Assembly (NCBI GenBank): GCA_040954595.2
Contig: CM082576.2
Span: forward strand, 5,394,001 to 5,458,000
Origin: Balanoglossus misakiensis
Taxonomy: Eukaryota; Hemichordata
DNA: 64,000 nucleotides
Reading direction: 5' to 3'
A model generated the notes under the pieces. It saw nothing but the letters and a program-made list of their open reading frames with translations. It made no database searches and was not told the DNA's origin. The first letter of the stretch is position 1, and the number at the start of each line of letters is the position of its first letter. Shown piece by piece: positions 12,801 through 32,054 of the stretch. A program made the position numbers and the translations under genes.

Positions 12801-14627
12801 CACAGCTTACCATAGCATAATTGCTTCGAACAAAATACGTGTCAAATCAGTGACGAGCACTCACCGTCACCAGGTGCCAATGTGTGGCGGTCTCAGCGAC
12901 CGCTTGTGCTCCTGTACTACACGGCGGCCCCAACACCATGAGCTTGGTAGGGTGATGGTAAAGTTGATCGAAGAAAACACGAGTTGCAAGGCCGGAGTCA
13001 CACTGAAAGAAGAAACAAAATGACAAGGACATTTCACGAGAAGATCTTATGACTGAAGATAGCATCATGGTGTTGTTTTATAAGTCATGATTTTAAGTTG
13101 TTGTTGTTTTTTCGGGCGTATAGCAAGACGATATTGAATAGATCTTTATTTTATGCCAAGATTAAGGATTTAATTTCGATTATTGTAGTTCTCTGCGAAA
13201 AAAAATACCGATTGCCCAGTGACTTCAGGGCAACCTCGTAATATAAAAAGGGGGACAAAGTGGATTCCATTTTTTGGTAGTTTCTGCAAAAACCTATACA
13301 TGTATCTCTGCTTGGCGATTTCGGGTCGCAAGACATTAAACAGACTATCTTCAAACAACTATGGGGAAGGGAAGTATCGTCCCCGCTGCATTGGAGTCTC
13401 TTTAGGCAGATAAAAATACACTTAATATTTAACGTACGATTCATCTGCGAAAACAGCTGGCGTTATTTGGAGTTGTAATGATGATGATAGTCTCTCTTAC
13501 TTTCTCTCTCTCATTATTTCACAATTGTCACGTTGGTTCGAGTGTGAGTAAAAGGTGAATCATCTTGATGTTAGTTCTATGGAAACCCCCCTGGGGACCT
13601 GCAGCAACTGTTGTTAATCTACCGAAAAAAAGCTCATGGAAAGCAATAATGAAAGACCGTCACAGCTATTTCAACAAAAATGGGCTTTGGCTGACATGAT
13701 CAACCACGCTGAAAACAACTAAAATATCACCTTTCCATGCAGTTCCCATATTATTAGGCTAATATTTATTTTGATGGCCCTAACCGTCAGATCAGCTGAT
13801 GCATGAAATGACGAGATCCGATTTCGTGAAAAGTTAACTTTCACGTGAAAAATAACCTCTTATTTCAAACCACTATAAGCTTAACTGTTTCAACATGTTG
13901 TGTTTTAGTACGACAATTTCCCAATATGAATGCCTTTGACAATTTTGTTTTTAACCCTTTGGAATTGGAGCGTTCTGGCTTCCGCCCAGGAGAAACGGTA
14001 GAATGAGTTTACATTGTAATTATAACCATACGCACACGTTGATTACAAACCTTGATTAGGTGGATCTATGTTGCAGCTAGCACCGTGACGAGTCCCGCTC
14101 ATTTGTAAACTCATAAGCCTAGTTATTCAGTAATGCGTTACATCGGAAGCTTGTACAGATACGAATCGACAGACATACAGGCAGGCAGAACGACTGACAG
14201 ACAGGCAGACAGAACGACTTACTGACTTACTGACTGACTGACTGACTGGCTTGTCCGAGAGACGATTGTTAATGTCGGGGTACGCTATGATATACAATGT
14301 AGGTAGAACGAGGGATCAGTGTCAAAACCAACTCACCCGCGTATCATTCCACACCATTCGTAGGTCGTATTCTGGAAGGATGTCATCTCTGGCATTGATT
14401 TGCTGAAGCGCCATTTCCACAGCCGGCAGTATACCGCTGCCGTCCCAGTTACCTCCAAGCGAGAAAAAAGCACCGAGATAGATCGCCGTCTTGTTAGGGT
14501 TTCTTGCGCCATCCCCATCACCGCTTTCAGTGGTGTTTCCCGCCGGGAACGGCGTGGTCAGGCTCCGCGTCGACCACGCAGCAGAGCTCAACACGAGCAG
14601 CGTGCACCCAAGTGTCAAGGAATACAT
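888..14627 (-). CDS. GABA-B-type class C GPCR carrying an inserted C-type lectin domain (3' end off window)
   Basis: Eighteen coding exons join with matching phases into 924 codons. Exons (high to low): 14337-14627, 12865-13002, 12098-12268, 10942-11043, 10294-10359, 9910-10107, 8076-8339, 7542-7602, 6495-6684, 5567-5775, 5274-5351, 4068-4233, 3369-3501, 2976-3083, 2558-2680, 2322-2468, 1568-1756, 888-1025. Residues 1-22 look like a signal peptide. Residues ~50-430 plus 564-600 form the Venus-flytrap (NDTR, PCST, TYLPDAAYNPAR, VWILIGWY, YGYDATW, QIEQLQ). Residues 431-563 are a C-type lectin domain. Seven helices follow (~610-875) with the family motifs MSSPNLNN and FSKTWRVHR. The last exon ends in a polar stretch (EEQSELKDRIQQ) that looks like the start of the C-terminal coiled coil. 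GABA-B receptors are G-protein-coupled plasma-membrane receptors, usually obligate heterodimers. No sushi domains are seen. The ligand is unknown: several GABA contacts differ from GABBR1. The C-terminus lies beyond the left edge. Confidence 0.92.
2783..2885 (+). repeat. G-rich GGGT/GGATGG minisatellite with a G-quadruplex motif, in a receptor intron
   Basis: In the intron between exons 2558-2680 and 2976-3083, the plus strand has four GGG runs separated by single T residues (2783-2797). Irregular GGTGGGT and GGATGG units follow to about 2885. The gene is on the minus strand, so the pre-mRNA is C-rich here and the G4-capable strand is the template. Confidence 0.7.
5567..6684 (-). other. Two-exon C-type lectin domain cassette inside the GABA-B-like receptor gene
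   Basis: Exons 6495-6684 (190 nt) and 5567-5775 (209 nt) sum to 399 nt, an exact 133 codons, and both outer borders are phase 1. The encoded module (residues 431-563) has six cysteines in the long-form CTLD pattern: C433/C444 near the N-terminus, then C461, C537, C551, C559. The split codon at the internal phase-2 junction makes the W of W-F-I-G-L, the hallmark CTLD core motif, followed by FKWLDG and GEW..VSC...GFIC. The canonical Ca2+/sugar ligands are not seen: no EPN or QPD triplet, and WND is replaced by W-R-P. So a classical Ca2+-dependent lectin activity is unlikely. Protein or other ligand binding is possible. The domain sits where GABBR1 has a short strand connection after IEQLQ. Confidence 0.9.
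10196..10262. repeat. (GACT)n microsatellite in a receptor intron
   Basis: About ten GACT units lie between exons 9910-10107 and 10294-10359, next to a GA-rich tract at about 10131-10160. On the minus strand the repeat is open in all frames, which joins the two neighbouring exons in one long but false reading frame. Confidence 0.85.
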
Positions 14628-22327
<7,700 letters not shown>

Positions 22328-25300
22328 ATGTCGAACGCAGTCAACCCTTTCGGTACACTGGATTTTGTGGTTTTCTCAGCCTTGTTGGCAGTTTCGGCAG
22401 TCACGGGCGTCTATCATGCACTAGTCAAGGGAGGTCAACGCACAACATCCCGGTAAGTCTCACGGTCGAGTTGAATGTTTACCCCATGGTTTGCCGTACG
22501 AACCTCAAGCCATCAAGGCAGCTTACAATGACGATTTGCAATGCACACCTTGACAAGGGGACCGCAAAATACGCCAGAATTTGTCTCAACATTATCTGAA
22601 ACAACTGAATGGTGAACCAGTGTTGTTCTAAAAATGTCCCGATGCGACATATTCGTTCAAGCAATGAAAACAAATCATTGTCTGCGAAACAATATTGCCT
22701 TTGTCCCAGGTGGTCAGTAAGTAGGACGTCCATGATCACACGGCGGAACGAACTGCTGCTCAAAACGCCATCGCATGAACGCGCCTGAGTTTAAGAACTA
22801 TGTAGTTATTCAAGTAGTGATGATGTGCGGCAAAACGATCCGATTTTAATGTTGGCGTTAATTCAGCTGATTCGCGCAATCGGATAAATCAGCAGCAAAG
22901 TACGCTTAGTTGCTTTGTGAAAGTAATAATTATCATTCAATAAAGAGCTTATGTTGAAAACAGCTATTGTGTTATGCACACGGAAGGTCAACCTTTCATT
23001 TATGCTCTGGGTGAATTGAATTGAGGAAAAGCAAGTGTAAGTTGTGTTCGTTTGAAACTCCCAAAGTCGCCTAACTCTGAAACTATACTCACACTGGTGT
23101 ACCCGTTGCTGTTCTCCAACTTCACACTTCTATTTTTGTACATGTACTTACAGGTTACCGATTATCTATATCGCGAGAAGTCTAATACTTGGACTTTTGA
23201 TGGATCACGTTTTTCGTGTGTGTTTTTGTCTAGATATCTGTTGGCAGACCGTGGAATGCATGGATTGCCGGTGGCGATGTCAATGGCCGTGTCCTTCTTG
23301 TCACCCATCACCGTTCTGGGAGGACCGGCAGAAATATATCATCACGGAATTACGTACATCTTCCATGCTTTCTCGTGTCTGTGGATTTTTCCAGTTGCGT
23401 GCGCATTGTTTGTTCCTGTATTCTATGATCTGAAGGTCAGAACATCGTACGAGGTAAAGGCAGGCCCTATCTATTTTTGGCCGGGCGGGGAGGGGTCACT
23501 TGAAATGAACCAAGACTGGAAGTCCGCCCCCATCTGGCAAACGCAACTGATTCCACGCGGTCCTAACGGATCGATAGGTGCTGTCGGACATTTGTATTTA
23601 CGTGGTACATATAATTCGTGAAATTCGCACGTAAAACACGATCAAAGTATATGTGGTGGAACGGTATTGGTAATGCCCCCTTCAAGTTCAAAGTCACTCA
23701 CGAGGCTGAAATCTTTAACATGATCCAACGTCTTTGTCCCTTAGAAGGTTTAGTATAGGCCCAGGGGTATAGTGCCACGTTTTGGGCAGATTCGGAGCCA
23801 GGTTGAAATACGCAATGATGAGTAATCGACGTATTTGAATTTACTTTGCAGTATTTGGAACTGCGTTTCAACTACCCACTACGCCTGATGGCATCAGCGC
23901 TGTTCGTCTTACAGCAAGCGTTCTACATGGCACTTTGTCTGCTGGGACCCGCACTGGCTTTCGAAGCAGGTACATGTAAATATGAACCTAATTACATTGC
24001 TCTAACACAATTCCCAATAAAAGAGTCATTGATGACCTGTGATAACCCCTCTCTTTTTTCCCTCCAGTTCAGAACTTTGACATGTGGAAAACGCTAACTA
24101 TAACTGGGGTGGTGTGTACTTTCTACACGGTGCTTGTGAGTATACAGTATTGCATTCCGTTCTTGGGGTGAATGTGTACTATCGCCTTTTCTCAATTTCT
24201 CAATCGCAATTAATAGTAGTGAAAGAATTCGAAATCGTCGACTAGAGGACATGCGTGATCACATCGAGAAACGTACCGCTCCTATAACTAACTTTGGCAT
24301 TTGTTTTACATGGTTTGTTTTCTACCGCAGGGAGGTCTGAAGGCTGTCATATGGGTTGACGTTTTCCAATTCCTTGTTATGCTTGCGGCCGTTGTCACCT
24401 TTCTTGTTATTGGAACTGTTAAAGCTGGTGGTCCTGAATTCGTTTGGAATTACAACGCTGCCCACGGAAGACTAGACATTAAGTACAGAATACTCACTGT
24501 TTTGATATCTCCTGACACATTTTCTTTGAATGTCACTATTGGCAAGTTTGTTGAGTTATGTTTTCCAACTAATATGCTAATATGTTGACAATCTTCACCT
24601 TTGAGTCATTTGCTGTTGGACCTTTCATTCTCAACAGTTTTTCCTTCGACCCCACCACTCGTATGACAATGCTTAACTCCCTGTTTGGCACGGGCATGTT
24701 GTTCCTCAGTTTCCAAGTTGGACAGACATCTGTGCAGAGATACGCCGCCACAAACTCCATGAAACAAGCCAAACTGTGAGTTCTGACGTCATTACTTTCT
24801 ACAGAAAGCCATCTAACGTACGAACGCCAGCCAAAGGTTGGAAGTGAGAGACGGCGATGTGTGTGGTGATACAAATTGTGTTTTTTTATATACTAGGTTG
24901 AGCTCAATTCAAAGACAAAACCATTATTAGAAAGAATATTTCAACAAATTAAAGCGCGTAGCTCGTCTCACACGCATGTTCCAACTGTAGCCGCTGGTTA
25001 CAGACGTTCAGTGAACAGTCAATCCCATAAGGCAGTGCTCACACAAGATGGCGGCGACCATAATCTGTGTCGGAGATCGGGAAAAGACACTAGCTTGGGT
25101 GAAAAGGAGGGACAAAACCAGAATCTACTTATACGGTGCGCATGAAATACGGAAGGAAGCGAAAGCAGTCCACTATTTGAATGCATCGAACGAAAAATTT
25201 TCTGTGAAGTTACGCGCATGCGCGTGAGACGAGCTACCCGCTTTAAAGTGTAAATGCTACATCTGTGTTTTCCATTTTTCCAGGACTGCTTTGATGAATA

Positions 25301-28132
25301 TTCCTTTTTGGATGTTATTCCAGCTATTCTTCAATTTTCTTGGATTGGTTCTGTTTGCCTTTTACAACGGTAAGGAAGTGTTAAAATTGCTACTGTTTTG
25401 CAAGGATGCGTCACATCGAACATTGGGGGGAGGGGAAATGAGATAAGTGGCTGTATATGTTTACATTTTACTTTCTGATACTATAATTTCTACTTTCTGC
25501 ATTTCAGATATTCCAAGTGTACTGCAGCCGGGCATCATAATTAACGCGACCTTACCTACCGGTCAGTAATTTTTTCTCAATGGAACCGTCAAATGTAACA
25601 TACAGAGTACTAAGTACATATAAATCTAAAGCTTCTGTTTTTAAAACGTGCCGTTAAATATATTACAAAGTAGCATGACGACACGTAAATGTTTTAGCAT
25701 ACCATAACCATATGTGCAAGTGTTATTAAATCTCATTCACTCTTCACAATTGCATTTGGTTTTGAAGATGTTTTAGCCAACGCGTCGGTCGTCCTCGGAG
25801 AAATCCAACCACGTTACTCGCCAGACTACAGCTCACCTGACCAGGTAAATACTTGAAAACGATTTAGTTATTCGTGTAGAAGCAATTGGAGTCGTTTGAT
25901 TGTTTTTCTATCTTTCCATTGAATCATGTATAATAACCACGTTGTGGTGTTACAGTAGTTATTACGTCAACTTTGTGTCTCTCGTCAGATCTTGGTGTAC
26001 TTTGTAAGTACTCAACTTGGAAGAATACCCGGAATACAGGGACTGTTTATTGCATGTGTCACGGCGGGAACTCTCAGGCAAGCTGAACGTTTTCCAACTG
26101 TCTCCGCTTTGAAATAAACTGTAGCAAAGACACTCGATTCATTTACATTTTCCTTCAAGGGCAGCTTCATCGGTTCAGAAATTATGAGCGTATTCATTTC
26201 TGAGTGAAGTCCCCCCCCCCCCTTTTATAGGCATGTCAGAATATAATAAAGCCAGTCACATATCCATCCCTGTTATTTAATTAGTTCGGTGTCGTCCAGC
26301 ATCAATGCCATGACAGCCGTGACGTTAGAAGATTTCATCAAACCTTTCCGGAGATGGCGCGCGCGTCGCAAGGCTGGTGGACAGACAGAAGCAGATCTTC
26401 AGAGAGATGCAACAGACACGCTGCTTTCCAAGATTCTGTGTAAGTTTACTGAACAATATAACGTCATATTTCTAACTTGGCGCAAGCAGAGTTCTATATC
26501 ACCTGACATGAGGCACACTACTCCAAATGACAGCGGGCAACAATACAACAGGTAACGATTCACTCATAATAATGATCCGTAGCTGCTACTTAATGCTCTT
26601 AATGCTCGTTTGTTGTACGTTAGGCTGCAGAGTCATCTGAAAGTTTTAATACGCGTGTTACGTTTTCACAATTGTATGTAGTCGGCACCTGTCGCTGAAA
26701 TGCTGATTTCCAAAACGCGTTGCCTAACTTTGCTTTTCCGAGCCTTAGATATTACAAATCCCTGAACGAAACTGTAACTTTTATATATGTACGTTGTTCA
26801 TTTTGGGGATAAAACCCTAGCATGTGTCTATGGCGTAGCTGGCATAGGTCTATCATTATTGTCATCTACCATGGGGACTTTAATAACGGCGGCAGTTATT
26901 CTGATGGGCATAGTGGGAGGACCCATGATGGCGCCGTTTCTAACGGGAATGCTGTACAGGCGAGCAAACAGCAGGTAGGTGCATGCCTGCAAAGCCGAAT
27001 ATAGATGAAGAGGATCTTTGGCAAACTGGGGCTTAGCCGGTTAACTCGCTTTGCATCTGAAGGTGGTTTCAAATTTAACACACCTGTTGCAGGAATTCAA
27101 TTGAAAAGAAAGAAGCGCAAGGAAATTACGTAATCACGCGCAACCTTGCTGGACTGCTCCAAGTACCAACTGGTTTGTGATTGATATACTAGTATCTTTG
27201 GTAGTGTCCACATGGGACGAGGTGCTAGAGATTTAACCCTTTCACCACCAGGGTTTGATCAAAATTCTTCATGTTTTTCCTGTCGTAAAGTTCGGCCTTA
27301 ACAGGGGTAACGAAAGTGGAGGGGTTACGACAGTGTCGTGTGTACTACACGAACCATAGTCATCAACTATTAGTACCTACGTTAGGGCAATGATGTCTTC
27401 AATATCACTCATACTGTTCCATTTCAGAGGGATGGTCCTGGGCACAATCGTTGGTTTCGCTCTTGGCTTGTGGCTCGCCGTTGGTTCGCGTGTCTATCGT
27501 GATGTACTCGACCAAGTTTCCCCAGTTTACAGTGTAAGTACACGATACATTTTTAGATTCGTACACGACTAGATGATTCATTCTGTACCTGGCTTTCAAC
27601 AGCTGACGAGGATACTGCCACCAACAGTCTCTCGAAGAATCATATTACATGCTCGTATGAGGGCGCAATCTAATAGTAGTGAATATTTTAGCTGAGGGTT
27701 TATATACATACAAGACCTTTTCCTGAAATTGATTTTAAAATGCCTATTGTTTAGAACATAATTTGATTGTCCCCGCAGTTGTCTTCCATGTGGTATACAG
27801 CGTTCACCTGTGCGGTTGCCATGGCAGTTGGTATTTTAGGCAGCGAAGTTTTTCGACTGATTTATCGAGGCGAACGACGAGCCGTTGTCAATCCCTCTCT
27901 GCTGGCAACTTGTTTGAGGTACGTTTATCTTGAATTTCTTTGCCGCTGCGCTGAACTACAATAAAGCCAATTCGCCGCTGAAATAATGCTTGACTTTATT
28001 TTCCATTGCAGACCAAAGGGTTGGCACCGATCCTCTGCCCATATCATTCCTGTAGCGCTTGCGTCGGATAAACAATCGGAAGTCGGGAAAGAAGGAACGC
28101 TAAAACCACCGGAAGCTGAAACTTTTCTGTAA
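22328..28132 (+). CDS. SLC5-family sodium-coupled solute transporter (SMCT/SMVT-like)
   Basis: Fifteen exons join in phase to 600 aa: 22328-22452, 23234-23453, 23852-23969, 24068-24135, 24331-24482, 24638-24775, 25284-25369, 25508-25561, 25768-25844, 25989-26077, 26285-26439, 26821-26974, 27428-27533, 27779-27918, 28012-28132. Diagnostic stretches are YLLADRGM (helix 1), YEYLELRFN, GGLKAVIWVDVFQ, FQVGQTSVQRYAA (the SLC5 signature region), TLSSVSSSINAMTAVTLEDF and GGPMMAPFLTGM. Length matches SLC5A8/A12 (about 610 aa, 13 helices). This clade cotransports Na+ with monocarboxylates, iodide or vitamins across the plasma membrane. The substrate cannot be told from sequence alone. The protein ends in T-F-L, which fits a class I PDZ-binding end as in SLC5A8. 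Intron 10 starts with GC (CTCAG then gcaagc), a rare but accepted GC-AG intron. The start codon is the first ATG of the only N-terminal exon that fits, giving a short extracellular N-terminus before helix 1. Confidence 0.95.
24953..25242. mobile_element. MITE with TTAA target duplication in an SLC5 intron
   Basis: A 290-bp element has about 26-bp terminal inverted repeats beginning AGCG(C/G)GTAGCTCGTCTCAC, with roughly two mismatches. It is flanked on both sides by TTAA (24949-24952 and 25243-25246), the duplication made by piggyBac and Kolobok superfamily transposases. There is no coding capacity. It lies in the intron between exons 24638-24775 and 25284-25369, ending about 40 bp before the acceptor. 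Confidence 0.85.
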
Positions 28133-28293
28133 TGATCAAGACCGTGGGAAATATTCAAGTGTAAACGTCTCCTTCGATCGTACGTGTTTTGACCTATCAA
28201 CCCTTATACCACGGCCCCTCCGGACCCAGCACTGTACGCAGTTCTCTTCACACGCCCATGTTTCATTATTGTGTTCACAACACTGAGCATAAC

Positions 28294-31089
28294 CTAAAAC
28301 GAAGGAAACCGAAGGAAACCGAAGGACACTGATTTTTCCATATTTTAGTGCGAAGGACACGGTTTTCTGTATGCTAGAGGCCGAAGGACTGGTTTAGCTT
28401 CGAATTAAACGCCGAAGGACGGGTGTAGCTCCGTAATTTTGGCCGAAGGAAAGCGAAGGACACTGATTTATCCGTATTTTAGTGCGAAGGACGTGGTTTT
28501 CTCTATGCTGGGGGCCGAAGGACTGGTTTAGTTCGGTAATTAAAGCTTAAGGACGGGTGTAGCTCCGTAATTTTGGCCGAAGGAAACCGAAGGACACTGA
28601 TTTTTCCATATTTTAGTGCGAAGGACACGGTTTTCTGTATGCTAGAGGCCGAAGGACTGGTTTAGCTTCGAATTAAACGCCGAAGGACGGGTGTAGCTCC
28701 GTAATTTTGGCCGAAGGAAAGCGAAGGACGCTGATTTATCCGTATTTTAGTGCGAAGGACGTGGTTTTCTCTATGCTGGGGGCCGAAGGACTGGTTTAGT
28801 TCGGTAATTAAAGCTTAAGGACGGGTGTAGCTCCGTAATTTTGGCCGAAGGAAAGCGAAGGACGCTGATTTATCCGTATTTTAGTGCGAAGGACGTGGTT
28901 TTCTCTATGCTGGGGGCCGAAGGACTGGTTTAGTTCGGTAATTAAAGCTTAAGGACGGATGTAGCTCCGTAATTTAGGCCGAAGGAAAGCGAAGGACGCT
29001 CATATCTCCATATTTTAGGGCGAAGGGAAGCCAGTAAGGTGCGGAATTGCGTTTTATCGTTTTTAGAAAGTTTAGCTACAAGTGTAGAAAGCTAAATTAG
29101 CTGTAGCTAAATAGTTCTAAACTATCTAAGTTTTAAGGATAATTATCACTACGATAATTATCGCTTTCTAAATATCGTTCTAAATTTATAAATTAGCCAC
29201 AGTTTAGAAAGCCCCCCCCCCCCGACTAAAATTTTCTGCCGACGATATAAGTGCTGTATTTCCATTCCAATATTTGCGGAATTTTCATGTATGATTTCAA
29301 TTGGTGCATTTCAATGTCAATATTTGCGGACGGGAGAATGTTGGGAATCGTTTATTGCCCAAATCAAGCCTTATCTCAAAACTCCTCTCAGTTTATTGAG
29401 ATATGGGCTTCGTTTGTATGACACCATTGTTCTGTGCAACGACTGAAGTCTCAGGTTAATCAATGTCTTAACACCATTGTTCTACCATTATGAGGTGTTG
29501 TAAAATGTCAGAGTTAGAACTTCGACTATATAAACTGTTAAAATAAAACAAAGATCACATTTGACTTCCCACCGAAGTACTGGCCATCCCGTCTCTCTCT
29601 TCATTCCAAGCCTACTTCCAAAGTGTACGCCGTACATTTGTAAACGCCCAAGTAGTCCAACTTTCTAAACTGCTGCTAGTTTAGAAAGTTTAGAACGATA
29701 TTTAGAAAGTGATAATTATCTTGAAAAAAGCCGTGTTTATCATTATTAGCTAAATTAGCTTCCTTAGACAATACATGTAGTTTAGAAATGCCCCTTCAAT
29801 AAGACACAATTCCGCACCTAACTCAGGAAAGCGAAGGACAGTGATTCTCCATATTTTAGGGAGAAGGACATTAGTATCCATCTCTCTGTATCTCGGAACT
29901 AGGATATCAATAGTGTGATCTTGTGTTGAGATCTTTTTTTGTCAGTTGTTTTTCATTTCCAGTTCATGGAACGTAATGTCGGCTATTCCCGGTGAAGCAT
30001 TTGAGCCCACGGTACAACTGCATGTTTGCTTGTAGAATTTGTTGTTTAATTCAAAAGAATTGTTACGTAGACTTAGTGATAGCATTTCTATGAGGTATGT
30101 TTGTTTAGATTTGTTTCGTGTAAACATGACACTCTACTTAAGATCTCGACATTGATATCAGTAACTCTGGTCAGACGTGTACTAGCTGACGCCAAGTCTC
30201 TGATAATCGTGAGAGAATCGTGTCCTTCGCCCTAAAATATGGAAATATGACTGTCCTTCCTTTTCCTTCGCCCTAAAAAATGGAAATATGACTGTCCTTC
30301 GCTTTCCTTCGCCCTAAATTACTGAGCCACACCTGTCCTTCGGCCACCAGCATACAGAAAACCACGTCCTTCGCACTAAAATAGGGATAAATCAGCGTCC
30401 TTCGGTTTCCTTCGCCCTAAATTACTGAGCTACACCTGTCCTTCGGCCACCAGCATACAGAAAACCACGTCCTTCGCACTAAAATATGGAAAAATCAGTG
30501 TCCTTCGGTTTCCTTCGGCCAAAATTACGGAGCTACACCCGTCCTTAAGCTTTAATTACCGAACTAAACCAGTCCTTCGGCCCCCAGCATAGAGAAAACC
30601 ACGTCCTTCGCCCTAAAATATGGAGATATGAGCGTCCTTCGCTTTCCTTCGGCCTAAATTATGGAGCTACATCCGTCCTTCGGCGTTTAATTCGAAGCTA
30701 AACCAATCCCTTGGCCTCTAGCATACAGAAAACCGTGTCCTTCGCACTAAAATATGGAAAAATCAGTGTCCTTCGCTTTCCTTCGGCCAAAATTACGGAG
30801 CTGAACCCGTCCTGCGGCTTTAATTACCGAACTAAACCTGTCCTTCGGCCACCAGCATAATTAATTACCGAACTAAACCTATCCTTCGGCCACCAGCATA
30901 GAGAAAACCTTTTCCTTCGCACTTAAATATGGATAAATCAGCGTCCTTCGCTTTCCTTCGGCGTTTAATTCGAAGCTAAACCAGTCCTTCGGCCACCAGC
31001 ATAGAGAAAACCTTTTCCTTCGCACTAAAATATGGAAAAAACAGTGTCCTTCAGTTTCCTTCGGTTTCCTTCGGTTTCCTTCGTTTTAG
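28294..31089. mobile_element. Foldback-like transposon with tandem-repeat inverted arms
   Basis: The element starts CTAAAACGAAGGAAACC and ends with its reverse complement. The left arm (28294-29034, resuming 29822-29876) and right arm (30222-31089) are inverted copies. Each arm is a tandem array with a 134-bp period, seen at starts 28321, 28455, 28589, 28723, 28857 and 28991. Every unit is four 31-bp subunits that open with GAAGGA(C) plus a 10-bp GAAGGAAACC-type spacer. Adjacent units alternate in type at first, so there is a higher-order arrangement. The loop (29877-30221) has no recognisable gene. This architecture matches foldback elements such as Drosophila FB and sea urchin TU. No target duplication was recognised at the ends. 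It sits about 160 bp downstream of the SLC5 stop codon. Confidence 0.85.
29038..29818. mobile_element. MITE nested in the foldback element, TAA duplication (Harbinger-like)
   Basis: A 781-bp insertion interrupts the left arm of the foldback element. Its ends are GGTGCGGAATTG and CAATTCCGCACC, flanked by TAA on both sides (29035-29037 and 29819-29821). Further inward are inverted blocks containing GTTTAGAAAG, GATAATTATC and GCTAAATTAGC (about 29064-29213 versus 29660-29790). A 3-bp TAA/TTA duplication is typical of PIF/Harbinger transposons. No transposase is encoded. Removing it restores continuity between repeat units on the two sides. Confidence 0.75.
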
Positions 31090-32054
31090 TCTCACCCCAA
31101 CACTGCACTGGGTACAGTCCAATTTATCAGACCCTGTGCTGTGTCTCGGGGCGTGTTACATGCACGTTCATAGTAACGGATATTAACCCAAGAGAGACGC
31201 GAAGCTCTCTACTACCAGGCTCTAAAATTAAAGAGTATAACTCCAGAGACAGAATCATCAACACATACGATATACAGATATATATTTTTTTCAATTCTTT
31301 TATTGTCTAGACTGTTTTACATCCGGGGAAACGACCTTTAGTAGCCATTATCATTCAACGTTCTGCTACATCCTTACAGTGTTCAGAGACTCAGCAATGT
31401 TCTTGAGCTAAAAAGCTTGTGTGATCTCAATGGACACCAACTTCCACACGTTACGTGCAAAAAGTTTATCCATGGAAAGCAGAACGGGTCTTTTTTTATT
31501 TCGAAGTCTTCCAAGTATCATAAAGAACGATCAGTTTTGATGTTAAAGGGCGCCCTCGTTGACATAACTTGTCGCGTCATTCGTCAACAGATTCTTAGTT
31601 TAACCTGAAAGATTTCGAGTTCGTCTACACTCTGTGAGGTAGATTCATGTAAAAGTTATTCAAACAGCGTTCGAGGTCATTTCTTTTACACCCGTATTTG
31701 TTCATTAGCGTCAGCATAATGAATTGTTCCACATCCCGAGGATGTACATAGGCAAAAAGACGAACCAACGCATGCGTATTCGGTCTTCACTAGTCTCATC
31801 TACACAGTGGCCGAAAAAATGGGTGAAATAGTACAAATTGAAGTCAATGACAAAAAACACAGATGTCAAAGAAACATGAACAGGCGAATATTTCAATTGT
31901 ATCGGTCATGGCGACTATTGCTTGGATGGGGATGATGGTGGTGGCGATGATGACGACAGAAAAAAATCACACTGATGGAATTCGGAAATGGAGATGCATG
32001 ACATGGATGAAGAGGCGACGAGCGATGGAAGCAGTATGTGACGTCAGAGAGTAT

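Noticed and set aside
23052-23233. Upstream extension of SLC5 exon 2 as an alternative start
   Set aside because: The tag before ATATCTG is a good acceptor that links in phase to the 22328-22452 exon, restoring the normal N-terminus and first helix.
28294-31089. CRISPR-like array: short GAAGGAC repeats with 24-bp intervals
   Set aside because: The intervals are themselves repeated every 134 bp, the arms are inverted copies, and the context is an intron-containing animal genome. It is a transposon arm.
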